Translations under genes and position numbers: made by a program
DNA from: JAIRNF01 sp031550925
GTDB taxonomy: Bacteria; Bacteroidota; Bacteroidia; Bacteroidales; UBA932
Assembly: GCA_031550925.1 (NCBI GenBank)
Contig: JAVBOE010000046.1
Span: forward strand, 1-39,059
Direction of reading: 5' to 3'
Length of the DNA: 39,059 nt
Shown: positions 1 to 7,337 of the stretch, one piece after another
Layout of the letters: each line of letters opens with the position of its first letter
Numbering within the stretch: the stretch's first letter is position 1
Notes under the pieces: generated by a model
The model's input: only the letters and a program-made list of their open reading frames with translations
Database searches by the model: none
What the model was told of the DNA's origin: nothing

Positions 1-1045
1 AACAGCCAACGATAAGCAAAACGCCATTAAAATACTTACCATACATAAATCAAAAGGGTTGCAGTTTAAAGTTGTGATTGTACCGTTTTGTACATGGAGT
101 TTAGTACCAAAAAACAACAGCATTCTTTGGCTAAGTCCGCAGGTACAACCTTTCAGTGAGATGGAGCATATCCCTGTAGGTTACTCTAAAGCCCTTGCTA
201 ATACTATATTTTACGAAGATTATTTTAACGAAAAGACGCAATCATACGTAGATAATCTGAATCTTCTATACGTTGCATTTACCCGTGCGGAGAAAGAACT
301 CTACGCTATGGTTCCTCAACCAAGCCGTAAGCAAGAACAAACCATTGGAGCATTACTTGAAGATACCATTAAATCGTTATGTGCCAATAACAACAATGAG
401 TTTGGCGAATTGCAAGCAGACTGTCAAGAAAACATGGTATCGTTCGGAAATAAAGGTTACATTACTGAAACCGTTGATACATATTCTACACAAACAGAGC
501 TGAACATTCAAGCTTATCCTTCATCACCAATACAGAATAAGCTTAAGATACAATATGAGGCTCAGGGCTATTTTGATTCGGAGAATGACTTAAGCATGAC
601 TCCGCGTGCGTATGGTAACCTTATGCACCGCATATTTAGTAGTATTTGCACAACAACAGATGTTGAATCAAGCATTGAGCGATTGGTTGACGAAGGATTA
701 CTGGAAGAAAAAGATAAAGCATTCTACTTGCAGAAAGTGGAAAAAAGTCTCAATCAACCTACCGTAAAAGAATGGTTCTCCGAAGAATGGATGTTAAAAA
801 CAGAAGCCGAATTTCTGCTTCCTAAACAGAAAAGCCAAAAAGCGTCAACACGCCGTCCTGATAGAGTTATGATAAAAAATAACGAGGTTGTTGTTATTGA
901 CTACAAGTTTGGAACACTGGAACTCCCTTCGTATCAAAAGCAGATGATTGCTTATATTCAAGGGCTACAACAAATGGGCTACAACAATATAAAGGGCTAT
1001 ATATGGTATGTTGATACAGAAAAAATTGTGGAAATAACAGCCTAG
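1..1045 (+). CDS. UvrD/AddA-type helicase-nuclease, C-terminal part
   Basis: The gene enters from the left edge (reading frame from base 2), so only about 347 C-terminal residues are visible. The first visible stretch reads ILTIHKSKGLQFKVVIVPF, which matches superfamily 1 helicase motif V, and NLLYVAFTRAEKELY matches motif VI. Near the C-terminus RPDRVMI followed by VVVIDYKFG supplies the Asp and Asp-x-Lys residues of a PD-(D/E)XK nuclease, with a following Gln-rich helix (YQKQMIAYIQGL) typical of the RecB/AddA nuclease fold. The family processes double-strand DNA ends for recombination, usually with an AddB-like partner that would lie to the left, outside the window. The frame ends in TAG. 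Whether it is named AddA or RecB-like cannot be settled from the C-terminus; helicase plus nuclease is secure. Confidence 0.9.
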   Translation, partial: TANDKQNAIKILTIHKSKGLQFKVVIVPFCTWSLVPKNNSILWLSPQVQPFSEMEHIPVGYSKALANTIFYEDYFNEKTQSYVDNLNLLYVAFTRAEKELYAMVPQPSRKQEQTIGALLEDTIKSLCANNNNEFGELQADCQENMVSFGNKGYITETVDTYSTQTELNIQAYPSSPIQNKLKIQYEAQGYFDSENDLSMTPRAYGNLMHRIFSSICTTTDVESSIERLVDEGLLEEKDKAFYLQKVEKSLNQPTVKEWFSEEWMLKTEAEFLLPKQKSQKASTRRPDRVMIKNNEVVVIDYKFGTLELPSYQKQMIAYIQGLQQMGYNNIKGYIWYVDTEKIVEITA

Positions 1046-1082
1046 GAGTCTTTAAGTCCTAAAGTCTTGAGGTCCCATAAAG

Positions 1083-1736
1083 CTACTTTGTTGCCCGTAA
1101 CATATGTCGTTTCCCCTTGGCTCCCTGCAAGCGTTCTATAGTAAATCCCGCACTTCTCAAATTTTGCTTTACCAATCCTTTTGATGAGTATGTTACCAAT
1201 ACCCCACCCTTTTGGAGATGCTGATAGATTTTAGAAAATACATCTACCGACCATAACTCCGGTTGAGAATCGGGAGAAAACGCATCAAAATAAACAAGGT
1301 TGAAATCTGTACGCGATGGGGTAAAAGAAAGTATATCAACTTGACATTTTTTAAGCACAAAGCCGTCTGATATTGCTACGTTCTTATCCCAGTCTGAGGT
1401 ATGGAGTGGTTTAAAATACTTTTCTTTATCAACGCTGAAGATATCGCAATAGTTCAGCTGACTAGCAATATCAATATCTATAGGATATTTTTCTATGGTT
1501 TCATAGTATATGCCACAATCCTTTTGCTCTGCTTCGAGTAGCGTAAGTAGCGCGTTAAGACCTGTTCCAAAACCAATCTCCAAAATATTCAGCTGGTTTC
1601 CAGCTACAGCTTTTAACCCTGCATTAATAAAGACATGCATAGATTCTTGGAGTGCTCCGTTGGTAGAATGGTAGCACTCGCCCCCCGTTGATGATTCCAG
1701 CGTATGAGAACCATCGGCAGTACAAACGATTCTCAT
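1083..1736 (-). CDS. mnmD: tRNA 5-methylaminomethyl-2-thiouridine methyltransferase MnmD
   Basis: A 217-residue SAM-dependent methyltransferase of the MnmC N-terminal (DUF752/MnmD) family, which performs the last methylation making mnm5s2U at the wobble position of certain tRNAs. The SAM-binding loop is ILEIGFGTGL at residues 51-60, and YFDAFSPD at about 149-156 is the family's catalytic-side signature. The FAD-dependent MnmC1 domain present in the fused E. coli enzyme is absent, as in many bacteria with stand-alone MnmD. It starts with ATG, 21 bp after the stop of the yqeY-like gene on the same strand, so the two probably form one transcript. The length is normal for the single-domain form. 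Confidence 0.92.
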   Translation of the reverse strand: MRIVCTADGSHTLESSTGGECYHSTNGALQESMHVFINAGLKAVAGNQLNILEIGFGTGLNALLTLLEAEQKDCGIYYETIEKYPIDIDIASQLNYCDIFSVDKEKYFKPLHTSDWDKNVAISDGFVLKKCQVDILSFTPSRTDFNLVYFDAFSPDSQPELWSVDVFSKIYQHLQKGGVLVTYSSKGLVKQNLRSAGFTIERLQGAKGKRHMLRATK

Positions 1737-1757
1737 TTCAGGCAGCTATTCTCAAAA

Positions 1758-2210
1758 TTAAGAGTTAAGTATTTTCTTAACCAGCTCTGCAATCAGCTTT
1801 CCATCGGCTTTACCTGCCAGCTGCTTACTCGCAACACCCATTACTTTGCCCATGTCTTTTGGAGATGTTGCACTTACAGAAGCAGCTATTTCTTTTATCA
1901 TAGGCAGCAGCTCTTCTTCTGTAAGCTGTTTGGGTAAGTATGCTTCAATAACAGCCGCCTCTGCCAGCTCTTTTTCCGCCAATTCGCTTCGGTTTTGCTG
2001 AGTGTATATCTCGGCTGAATCTTTGCGCTGTTTTACCATTTTTTGAAGCATTTTTATCTCTTCATCCGCGCTTATCTCTCCGGTTGAGCCTTCTGCCGTT
2101 TTTGCGAGTAAAATGGCCGCTTTAATAGAGCGTAACGATTCTAAGCGCATTTTATCTTTAGCCAACATTGCGGCTTTAATGTCGTTGTTAATGGTTGTTT
2201 CTAAACTCAT
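1758..2210 (-). CDS. GatB/YqeY domain protein
   Basis: A 150-residue YqeY-family protein. The N-terminus (MSLETTINNDIKAAMLAKDK) and the mid-protein EIYTQQNRSELAEKELAE, IEAYLPKQLTEEEL and C-terminal MGKVMGVASKQLAGKADG segments are typical of the family, which shares the tRNA-binding tail domain of GatB amidotransferase. Its cellular role is not firmly established; tRNA-dependent amidation or tRNA binding is a family-level inference. It is the first gene of a likely two-gene operon with mnmD. A Bacteroidota-type -7 box lies about 40 bp upstream of its ATG. Confidence 0.93.
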   Translation of the reverse strand: MSLETTINNDIKAAMLAKDKMRLESLRSIKAAILLAKTAEGSTGEISADEEIKMLQKMVKQRKDSAEIYTQQNRSELAEKELAEAAVIEAYLPKQLTEEELLPMIKEIAASVSATSPKDMGKVMGVASKQLAGKADGKLIAELVKKILNS

Positions 2211-2249
2211 ATACTATTATTTAAAAAAACACTATATTGCATTCAAAAC

Positions 2250-2257
2250 CAAAGATA
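2250..2257 (-). promoter_or_regulatory. -7 promoter box for yqeY-mnmD
   Basis: On the minus strand the bases read TATCTTTG, an exact match to the Bacteroidota -7 consensus TAnnTTTG, about 40 bp upstream of the yqeY ATG. The same short divergent gap carries TAACTTTA (one mismatch) on the plus strand ahead of the S9 hydrolase gene. No clear -33 TTTG box was confirmed. Confidence 0.5.
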
Positions 2258-2283
2258 CAATAACTTTACCAAACACCTGAACT

Positions 2284-3363
2284 ATGAAACATATTATTTC
2301 CATTCTAATTTTGGCTTTTATAACAGCTACAGCCATTGGTCAAACCGAGAAGGGCATTAACAAGCAGCTTGACGAAATACAGGACTTGCTTAAATCTCAT
2401 GAGCATACCTACGATGTGCTGGAAAAGAAAATCGACGATGTTTTGTGGCATCATAACATTGGTGATGCCGCATTTATCGACAAGGTAATTATTACCGGAC
2501 CTCCGTCTAAAAATATCGATAATCCTACTGCTATGGGAGTTAACAACCCGCTAAAGTTTAGCGCTTATGTGTTTATTCCAAAGGGGATAGATGTAAATAA
2601 AAAGTATCCGTTAATTGTGCTTGTACATGGTGGCGTTCACGGTCAATTCGGTACATATCACACCCATATTGTTCGCGAGCTGCTTGCTCAGGGCTATATT
2701 ATTGTTGCTCCCGAGTATAGAGGCAGCATAGGTTACGGAGAATCGTTCTGGAGAGATATTGATTACGGCGGACTAGAAGTTCAAGACAGCGAGGCTAGCC
2801 GCGCTTACATGGTAGAAAACTATGACTTTGTGGATAAAGATCGTGTGGGAGTTGTTGGTTGGAGCCATGGTGGGCTTATTGGACTGATGAGTATTTTTCA
2901 ATATCCACAAAGCTACAAAGTATGTTTTGCAGGTGTTCCGGTTTCTGATTTAGTAGCACGGTTAGGCTACTCAACCGAAAGCTACCGCAAGCTATTCTCG
3001 GCAGATTACCATATTGGAAAGACTGTACGCGAGGATGTAGAAGAGTACCGCCGCCGCTCACCCGTATGGCATGTAGATAAGCTGCAAACCCCTCTGCTCA
3101 TTCATACTAATACAAACGATGATGATGTAAACGTATTAGAAGTAGAATCTCTTATCAGCGGATTAAAAGCAGCAGGGAAGAAATTTGAGTATGAGATTTT
3201 CAAGGATATCCCCGGTGGACACTCGTTTGATAGAATTGACCCGAAACAATCGCGTGAAATACGGTTAAGAATTTGGACGTTTATTGCTAAGTACCTTAAT
3301 CCTCCCACTCCGTTAAAATCGTTGAAAGATATGGAAACAGCGGCTTATGGATTGGTACAATAA
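2284..3363 (+). CDS. Exported S9-family alpha/beta hydrolase (prolyl-oligopeptidase-like)
   Basis: A 359-residue protein with an N-terminal signal peptide (MKHIISILILAFITATAIGQ) and a prolyl oligopeptidase/dienelactone-hydrolase-type alpha/beta hydrolase domain from about residue 95. The nucleophile elbow is GWSHGG with Ser194. The acid is probably Asp279 in NTNDDDV, and the base is His313 in PGGHSF, so the triad is complete. The oxyanion region VLVHGGVHGQ is also present. There is no beta-propeller, so this is a compact esterase/peptidase acting outside the inner membrane; the substrate is unknown. It is monocistronic, followed at once by a very strong terminator. Confidence 0.85.
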   Translation: MKHIISILILAFITATAIGQTEKGINKQLDEIQDLLKSHEHTYDVLEKKIDDVLWHHNIGDAAFIDKVIITGPPSKNIDNPTAMGVNNPLKFSAYVFIPKGIDVNKKYPLIVLVHGGVHGQFGTYHTHIVRELLAQGYIIVAPEYRGSIGYGESFWRDIDYGGLEVQDSEASRAYMVENYDFVDKDRVGVVGWSHGGLIGLMSIFQYPQSYKVCFAGVPVSDLVARLGYSTESYRKLFSADYHIGKTVREDVEEYRRRSPVWHVDKLQTPLLIHTNTNDDDVNVLEVESLISGLKAAGKKFEYEIFKDIPGGHSFDRIDPKQSREIRLRIWTFIAKYLNPPTPLKSLKDMETAAYGLVQ

Positions 3364-3379
3364 TATGCTTTAATTGCTA

Positions 3380-3426
3380 AAAGCGAGCAGGGCTAGACAG
3401 CTTGTCTAGCCCTGCTCGCTTTATAA
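3380..3426 (+). terminator. Strong hairpin terminator
   Basis: A perfect 20-bp inverted repeat (arms 3380-3399 and 3403-3422) with a 3-base loop GCT. It begins 17 bp after the S9 hydrolase stop codon. Its outer bases are AAA/TTT, so each orientation has a short U tract. It can act as the intrinsic terminator of the upstream gene; the stem is unusually long and perfect. Confidence 0.8.
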
Positions 3427-3646
3427 TAGATTGGCAATACCTGCTTAACTAAAATAGCAAGAATTAAATACGCCAAAATAAATATTAACAACGAAGACTT
3501 GTCAATAGCTTGCAAGAATTTAGGTATAACGGTAATAAATAGTCGAAATAATAGCCAAAAAGCCAAGCAATACGTTAATTTATGTTACGTATAATAACAG
3601 GGAGCTAAAACAACTCAATTCTCTATAAGAAAGGCATATACTGTAG

Positions 3647-3654
3647 TATCTTTG
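3647..3654 (+). promoter_or_regulatory. -7 promoter box for the clostripain-like gene
   Basis: TATCTTTG matches TAnnTTTG exactly and lies 41 bp upstream of the ATG at 3696. No convincing -33 TTTG was found at the usual spacing. Confidence 0.5.
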
Positions 3655-3695
3655 TAGTATTCATACCTAAAAAAGGTATCAAACTCAAAAATATT

Positions 3696-4829
3696 ATGAA
3701 AGTAAAAACGCTATATACTTTGATGGCAAACAGGTGTTGGCTGGCTTGCACAATTGTTTTGCTATGCTTGCTATTAAGCTCATGCGAAAAAAGCGAGAGA
3801 GAAACTCAAGCTAAATCCGAACGAGTAGTGCTAATGTACATGGGTGGAGATAATGACCTATCGGTAGAAGCTCACGAAAAAATAGAAGCTATAAGCCAAG
3901 GATGGCAAGCAAACCCACAAGACCGCTTGCTTATTTATATTGATTCTGCAGACGACCTTCCAAAGCTATATGAGCTAAGCGAAGTAAACGGACAAACCGT
4001 ACAGCGGTTATTGTTCACATATAAAGAGGAAAATTCAGCAAGCAAAGAGGTCTTTTCGCGCGTAGTTAAGGATGTACAAATACTGTATAATCCGGAAAGC
4101 TATGGGTTGATTGTATGTTCTCATGCTTCGGGCTGGCTGCCTAAGCAGACGCTTGCTCAACCACAGTCGGTAGTTACAGATAATAACGACGAAATAGAGC
4201 TATGCGATTTTGCCGCAGCCATTCCCGACAGTACTTTCAGCTTCATCGTATTTGATGCTAGCTTTATGGCAGGAGTGGAAGTGGCACATCAGCTGAAAGA
4301 TAAAACGGAGTACATCGTGGCATCATCAACAGAGATTGTATCTCCCTTTACACCTGTTTATAGCGAAGCTATTGGTTACTTATTTGAGACCACTCCAAAC
4401 CTACAAGGTTTTGTTGATAAGGTTTTCGACTATTCTGACTCACAAAACGGCTCGGCAACATTCAGCATAATAAAAACATCCGAATTAGACCAGCTAGCCA
4501 GCTGGCTAGAAAGTAACGTTTTTTGGCTTAAAACAGCTGATATAAATAAAATACAACATTTTGACAGAGGTTCGCGTCACTTGTTCTATGATTTTGAAGA
4601 TTACTATAAACAGCTACTGCCAAAAGATGAGCAAAAATCGGAGCTAACAGAGCTAGTAGCCAAATGTGTAATCTATAAAAAGGCAACACCAACTTTCATG
4701 CTAGAAGAAAATGGTTTTGAAATAAAAGAATACTCAGGTCTTACAACCTATATCCTTCAAGATCTATTTCCATTTTTAAACAGCGAATACAAAAAACTCT
4801 CGTGGAGTATTGCGCTAGGGCTTAAATAA
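3696..4829 (+). CDS. Clostripain-like (C11) lipoprotein, catalytic Cys replaced by Ser
   Basis: A 377-residue lipoprotein: a transmembrane signal and the lipobox LLSSC (Cys30) put it at a membrane surface. The following domain looks like peptidase family C11 (clostripain/fragipain). VVLMYMGGDNDLS at about 44-56 is the usual first strand, and CSHASGW gives the catalytic His143 of the HG/HAxGW motif. In active C11 enzymes the next motif is DACxM; here it reads FDASFMAGVEV, so position 189 is Ser (codon AGC). The protein is therefore likely proteolytically dead or altered, perhaps a binding or regulatory pseudoenzyme. It has its own promoter box and is convergent with trkH. Family assignment is good; function is unknown. 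Confidence 0.8.
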   Translation: MKVKTLYTLMANRCWLACTIVLLCLLLSSCEKSERETQAKSERVVLMYMGGDNDLSVEAHEKIEAISQGWQANPQDRLLIYIDSADDLPKLYELSEVNGQTVQRLLFTYKEENSASKEVFSRVVKDVQILYNPESYGLIVCSHASGWLPKQTLAQPQSVVTDNNDEIELCDFAAAIPDSTFSFIVFDASFMAGVEVAHQLKDKTEYIVASSTEIVSPFTPVYSEAIGYLFETTPNLQGFVDKVFDYSDSQNGSATFSIIKTSELDQLASWLESNVFWLKTADINKIQHFDRGSRHLFYDFEDYYKQLLPKDEQKSELTELVAKCVIYKKATPTFMLEENGFEIKEYSGLTTYILQDLFPFLNSEYKKLSWSIALGLK

Positions 4830-4900
4830 GAAATGCTGCTTATAAAGAGGGCTTAAGTAGTTAAAAGTAAAGTTTGAGGTTGACGCTGCTAACGAAAAGC

Positions 4901-6349
4901 TTATCTCCAGCTGCGGATATAAAAAAGAACCAAAACACCATATATTTCTAAACGTCCTAGCAGCATAACAAACGATAGCAACAGCTTTCCAACATGAGGA
5001 ACAGCACCCCAGCTAGACATTGAGTTAAATGCATCAAAAGCAGGCCCAACGTTACTCATACTACTAAGCGATAGAGAGAAACTAGACATAAAGCTTAACC
5101 CCATAAAGCTAAGCAGGATTGTTGAGATAAAAACAATAATAAAGAAAAAAACAATATACAACAGTACAGAAGTAACAACATCACTCTCCACCTTTACCCC
5201 TTGTATGCGAACAGGTATAACAGCGCTGGGGTGTTGATTCTTGCGTATCTGGGCAATAATTGCTTTGTAGGTAATATATATTCTATCAACCTTTACCCCT
5301 CCTGTTGTTGAACCTGCACAAGCGCACTGCATCATAAAGTAAATAAGAATAAATACAGCTGCAGTTGGCCATAGAGAGGTATTTACCGTTGCAAACCCTG
5401 TAGTAGTTGCAAGGGCAACAACTTGAAATGCCGACTGCCTGATAGAATCGAAGAAGTTACTAACCTGCCCCGAAGAAGTAAGGCTAATAGCAATGAGCAG
5501 CGAGCCAACCAACATTGAAAGCAAATAAAATCGAGTAACAGTTGATTGAAATAATACCTTTGAGCGCTTAACTACTGTTGAGTATATCATTCCAAAGTGC
5601 ATACCCGATATTGCCATAAAAATGATTAAAACAAACTCTACTCCTCCGCTATTAAAAGCAGCTATACTGTTGTTTTTTGTGCTAAAACCACCGGTAGCTA
5701 CAGTAGAAAAAGCATGACATACCGCATCAAATACAGGCATGCCCGCTAATAAAAGAGATAGCGTTGTAGCAATTGTTATTCCTATATACACGCCAAGTAT
5801 TACCCGAATGGTTTGCTGCGAGCGAAACTTATAGTTGTCTTGTGCAAGAGGAGATATTTCTGCCTTAGATAGCTTCGATTTATTTAAGCCTATTCCCGGA
5901 AGAACCAACAGTACAAAAACAACAACCCCTACCCCACCAATAAAGTGAGTTGACGCACGCCAAAGCAAAAGCCCTCTTGGTAAAGCCTCTACATCGTTAA
6001 GTATAGATGCACCGGTAGTTGTAAAGCCAGATACGCTTTCGATCCATGCATTTGTAACAGAAAATTCGCCTCCATACATTATGTATGGTAACATACCGAA
6101 GAAGCAGCTGCTAAGCCATGCAAACACTACTATACAGTATACTTCTTTCAGGCTCATATTTAAGTCTGAAGGAACAAATATGAGCGGAAAAACTCCGACT
6201 AATGCTGTGATAAAGGCGCTGACAAGCAAAGGGAAGAAAGAAGAGTTACCTGCGGGGTCGAAAAGCGCCACTCCTGCCGAAACGAACATAAATGCCGCAT
6301 TCAGCAAAAGAATAAACCCAACGGAACGAATTATTATGCTAAGCCTCAC
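4901..6349 (-). CDS. trkH: TrkH-family potassium uptake protein
   Basis: A 482-residue polytopic membrane protein of the TrkH/KtrB superfamily. The four repeated pore motifs are visible: SGFTTTGASI, ATGGFST, TTTGFATVN and SNVGPAFDAF. Each carries the selectivity-filter Gly, and the fourth repeat is degenerate as usual. Length and N-terminus match TrkH, which forms a K+ channel gated by the cytosolic NAD/ATP-binding subunit TrkA. No trkA is seen nearby. The start is GTG at 6347-6349, overlapping the upstream HAMP gene's stop by 11 bp, so the two are translationally coupled. Confidence 0.92.
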   Translation of the reverse strand: MRLSIIIRSVGFILLLNAAFMFVSAGVALFDPAGNSSFFPLLVSAFITALVGVFPLIFVPSDLNMSLKEVYCIVVFAWLSSCFFGMLPYIMYGGEFSVTNAWIESVSGFTTTGASILNDVEALPRGLLLWRASTHFIGGVGVVVFVLLVLPGIGLNKSKLSKAEISPLAQDNYKFRSQQTIRVILGVYIGITIATTLSLLLAGMPVFDAVCHAFSTVATGGFSTKNNSIAAFNSGGVEFVLIIFMAISGMHFGMIYSTVVKRSKVLFQSTVTRFYLLSMLVGSLLIAISLTSSGQVSNFFDSIRQSAFQVVALATTTGFATVNTSLWPTAAVFILIYFMMQCACAGSTTGGVKVDRIYITYKAIIAQIRKNQHPSAVIPVRIQGVKVESDVVTSVLLYIVFFFIIVFISTILLSFMGLSFMSSFSLSLSSMSNVGPAFDAFNSMSSWGAVPHVGKLLLSFVMLLGRLEIYGVLVLFYIRSWR

Positions 6350-7136
6350 GACTTTCGTTTTGAATGCTACTACACTCTTTTTCTTTCTTCTTCAGCAAAC
6401 CTGTTAAGTCTTTAACCACCTCATTCAGCTCGTTAATTTCATCGTTAGTTTTAACCTTAACATTATATGGGATTCGTGAAGAAAGAAAAGATTTGATACT
6501 CTCTTTTATTTGTACTACCGGATTTATGAAGTACGCATTGATAAAATAGTTAAAGAATAAGATCATAAATACCCCCGCAATGATAGCAATTATAGCAGGC
6601 ATAATCATACGATAGTAGTTGCCTTCCAGCTTTATAGCATTGTCTAATAAAGCATCCTGGTTTAACTCTGTTATCTCTGAAGCCGTAGCAATTAACGACA
6701 TAAAAGATTTTTCATAAGTCAAATACCATGCGATACGCTGCTCTCTCTCCTGCTCCATTACCCCAGATACTTTGCTTAAAAATGTCTGATATGTTTGATA
6801 TTCTGTTTGCAGCTTATTAGCTAAGGGCTCTTCTCCTGCAACAGTTATATTACTATTAATAAAGTCTATTTGCTTAGATATAATAGCTGTATCTTCTGTA
6901 TAATCGAATTCATGAAGATATAGCTCATCTTGAGTTATATTATATATAACATGATTCTGCCTCATTACAACTTGCTCTATAGTATTAGTCGCGGTAATGG
7001 TTTTAATGTTATTGGTAAGCAAGCCCGATATCAAATCTGTCAGTTTAGTCATTTCAAAAATCGCAACAACACCCGATAGCAATAGAATGAAACCAATAGC
7101 AACAAATCCTAGTAGTATTTTTTTTCGTATTCCCAC
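6339..7136 (-). CDS. Membrane sensor-like protein with HAMP domain but no output domain
   Basis: A 265-residue protein: transmembrane helix about 8-28, an extracytoplasmic helical region (about 30-175) that looks like a four-helix-bundle chemoreceptor sensor, a second transmembrane helix about 178-202, then a HAMP-like segment (INPVVQIKESIKSF and DEINELNEVVKDL). It ends with a short charged tail (SREA). The usual histidine kinase, cyclase or methyl-accepting domain is missing. The start is GTG. It overlaps the 5' end of trkH by 11 bp, suggesting one operon and possibly a role in sensing linked to K+ uptake; that role is an inference from position. A real gene is likely; the function is unknown. 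Confidence 0.75.
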   Translation of the reverse strand: MGIRKKILLGFVAIGFILLLSGVVAIFEMTKLTDLISGLLTNNIKTITATNTIEQVVMRQNHVIYNITQDELYLHEFDYTEDTAIISKQIDFINSNITVAGEEPLANKLQTEYQTYQTFLSKVSGVMEQEREQRIAWYLTYEKSFMSLIATASEITELNQDALLDNAIKLEGNYYRMIMPAIIAIIAGVFMILFFNYFINAYFINPVVQIKESIKSFLSSRIPYNVKVKTNDEINELNEVVKDLTGLLKKKEKECSSIQNESREA

Positions 7137-7337
7137 AGCCTCAAAGTTTAAATCTCAATAGAATTAAAAAGCTTATAATAAATAATCGTCCATTAAATTT
7201 TTATAGCGTTCTCGCTATCAATCAATAAAAATCTTAAAGTCTTTGTGTCATTAAATCTCGTAGTCTATATAAGAAACATATACGTTTAACAACAGCAACT
7301 ACATTACTAACCATTAAAACGCACTTTTGTTATTTTA

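Larger units (their letters stand above)
3364..3695. other. Intergenic region between the S9 hydrolase and the clostripain-like gene
   Basis: The 332 bases hold a strong hairpin terminator at the left end and a -7 promoter box at the right end. The AT-rich stretch between them (about 3427-3640) has no credible reading frame, repeat or RNA that I can see. Confidence 0.6.
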
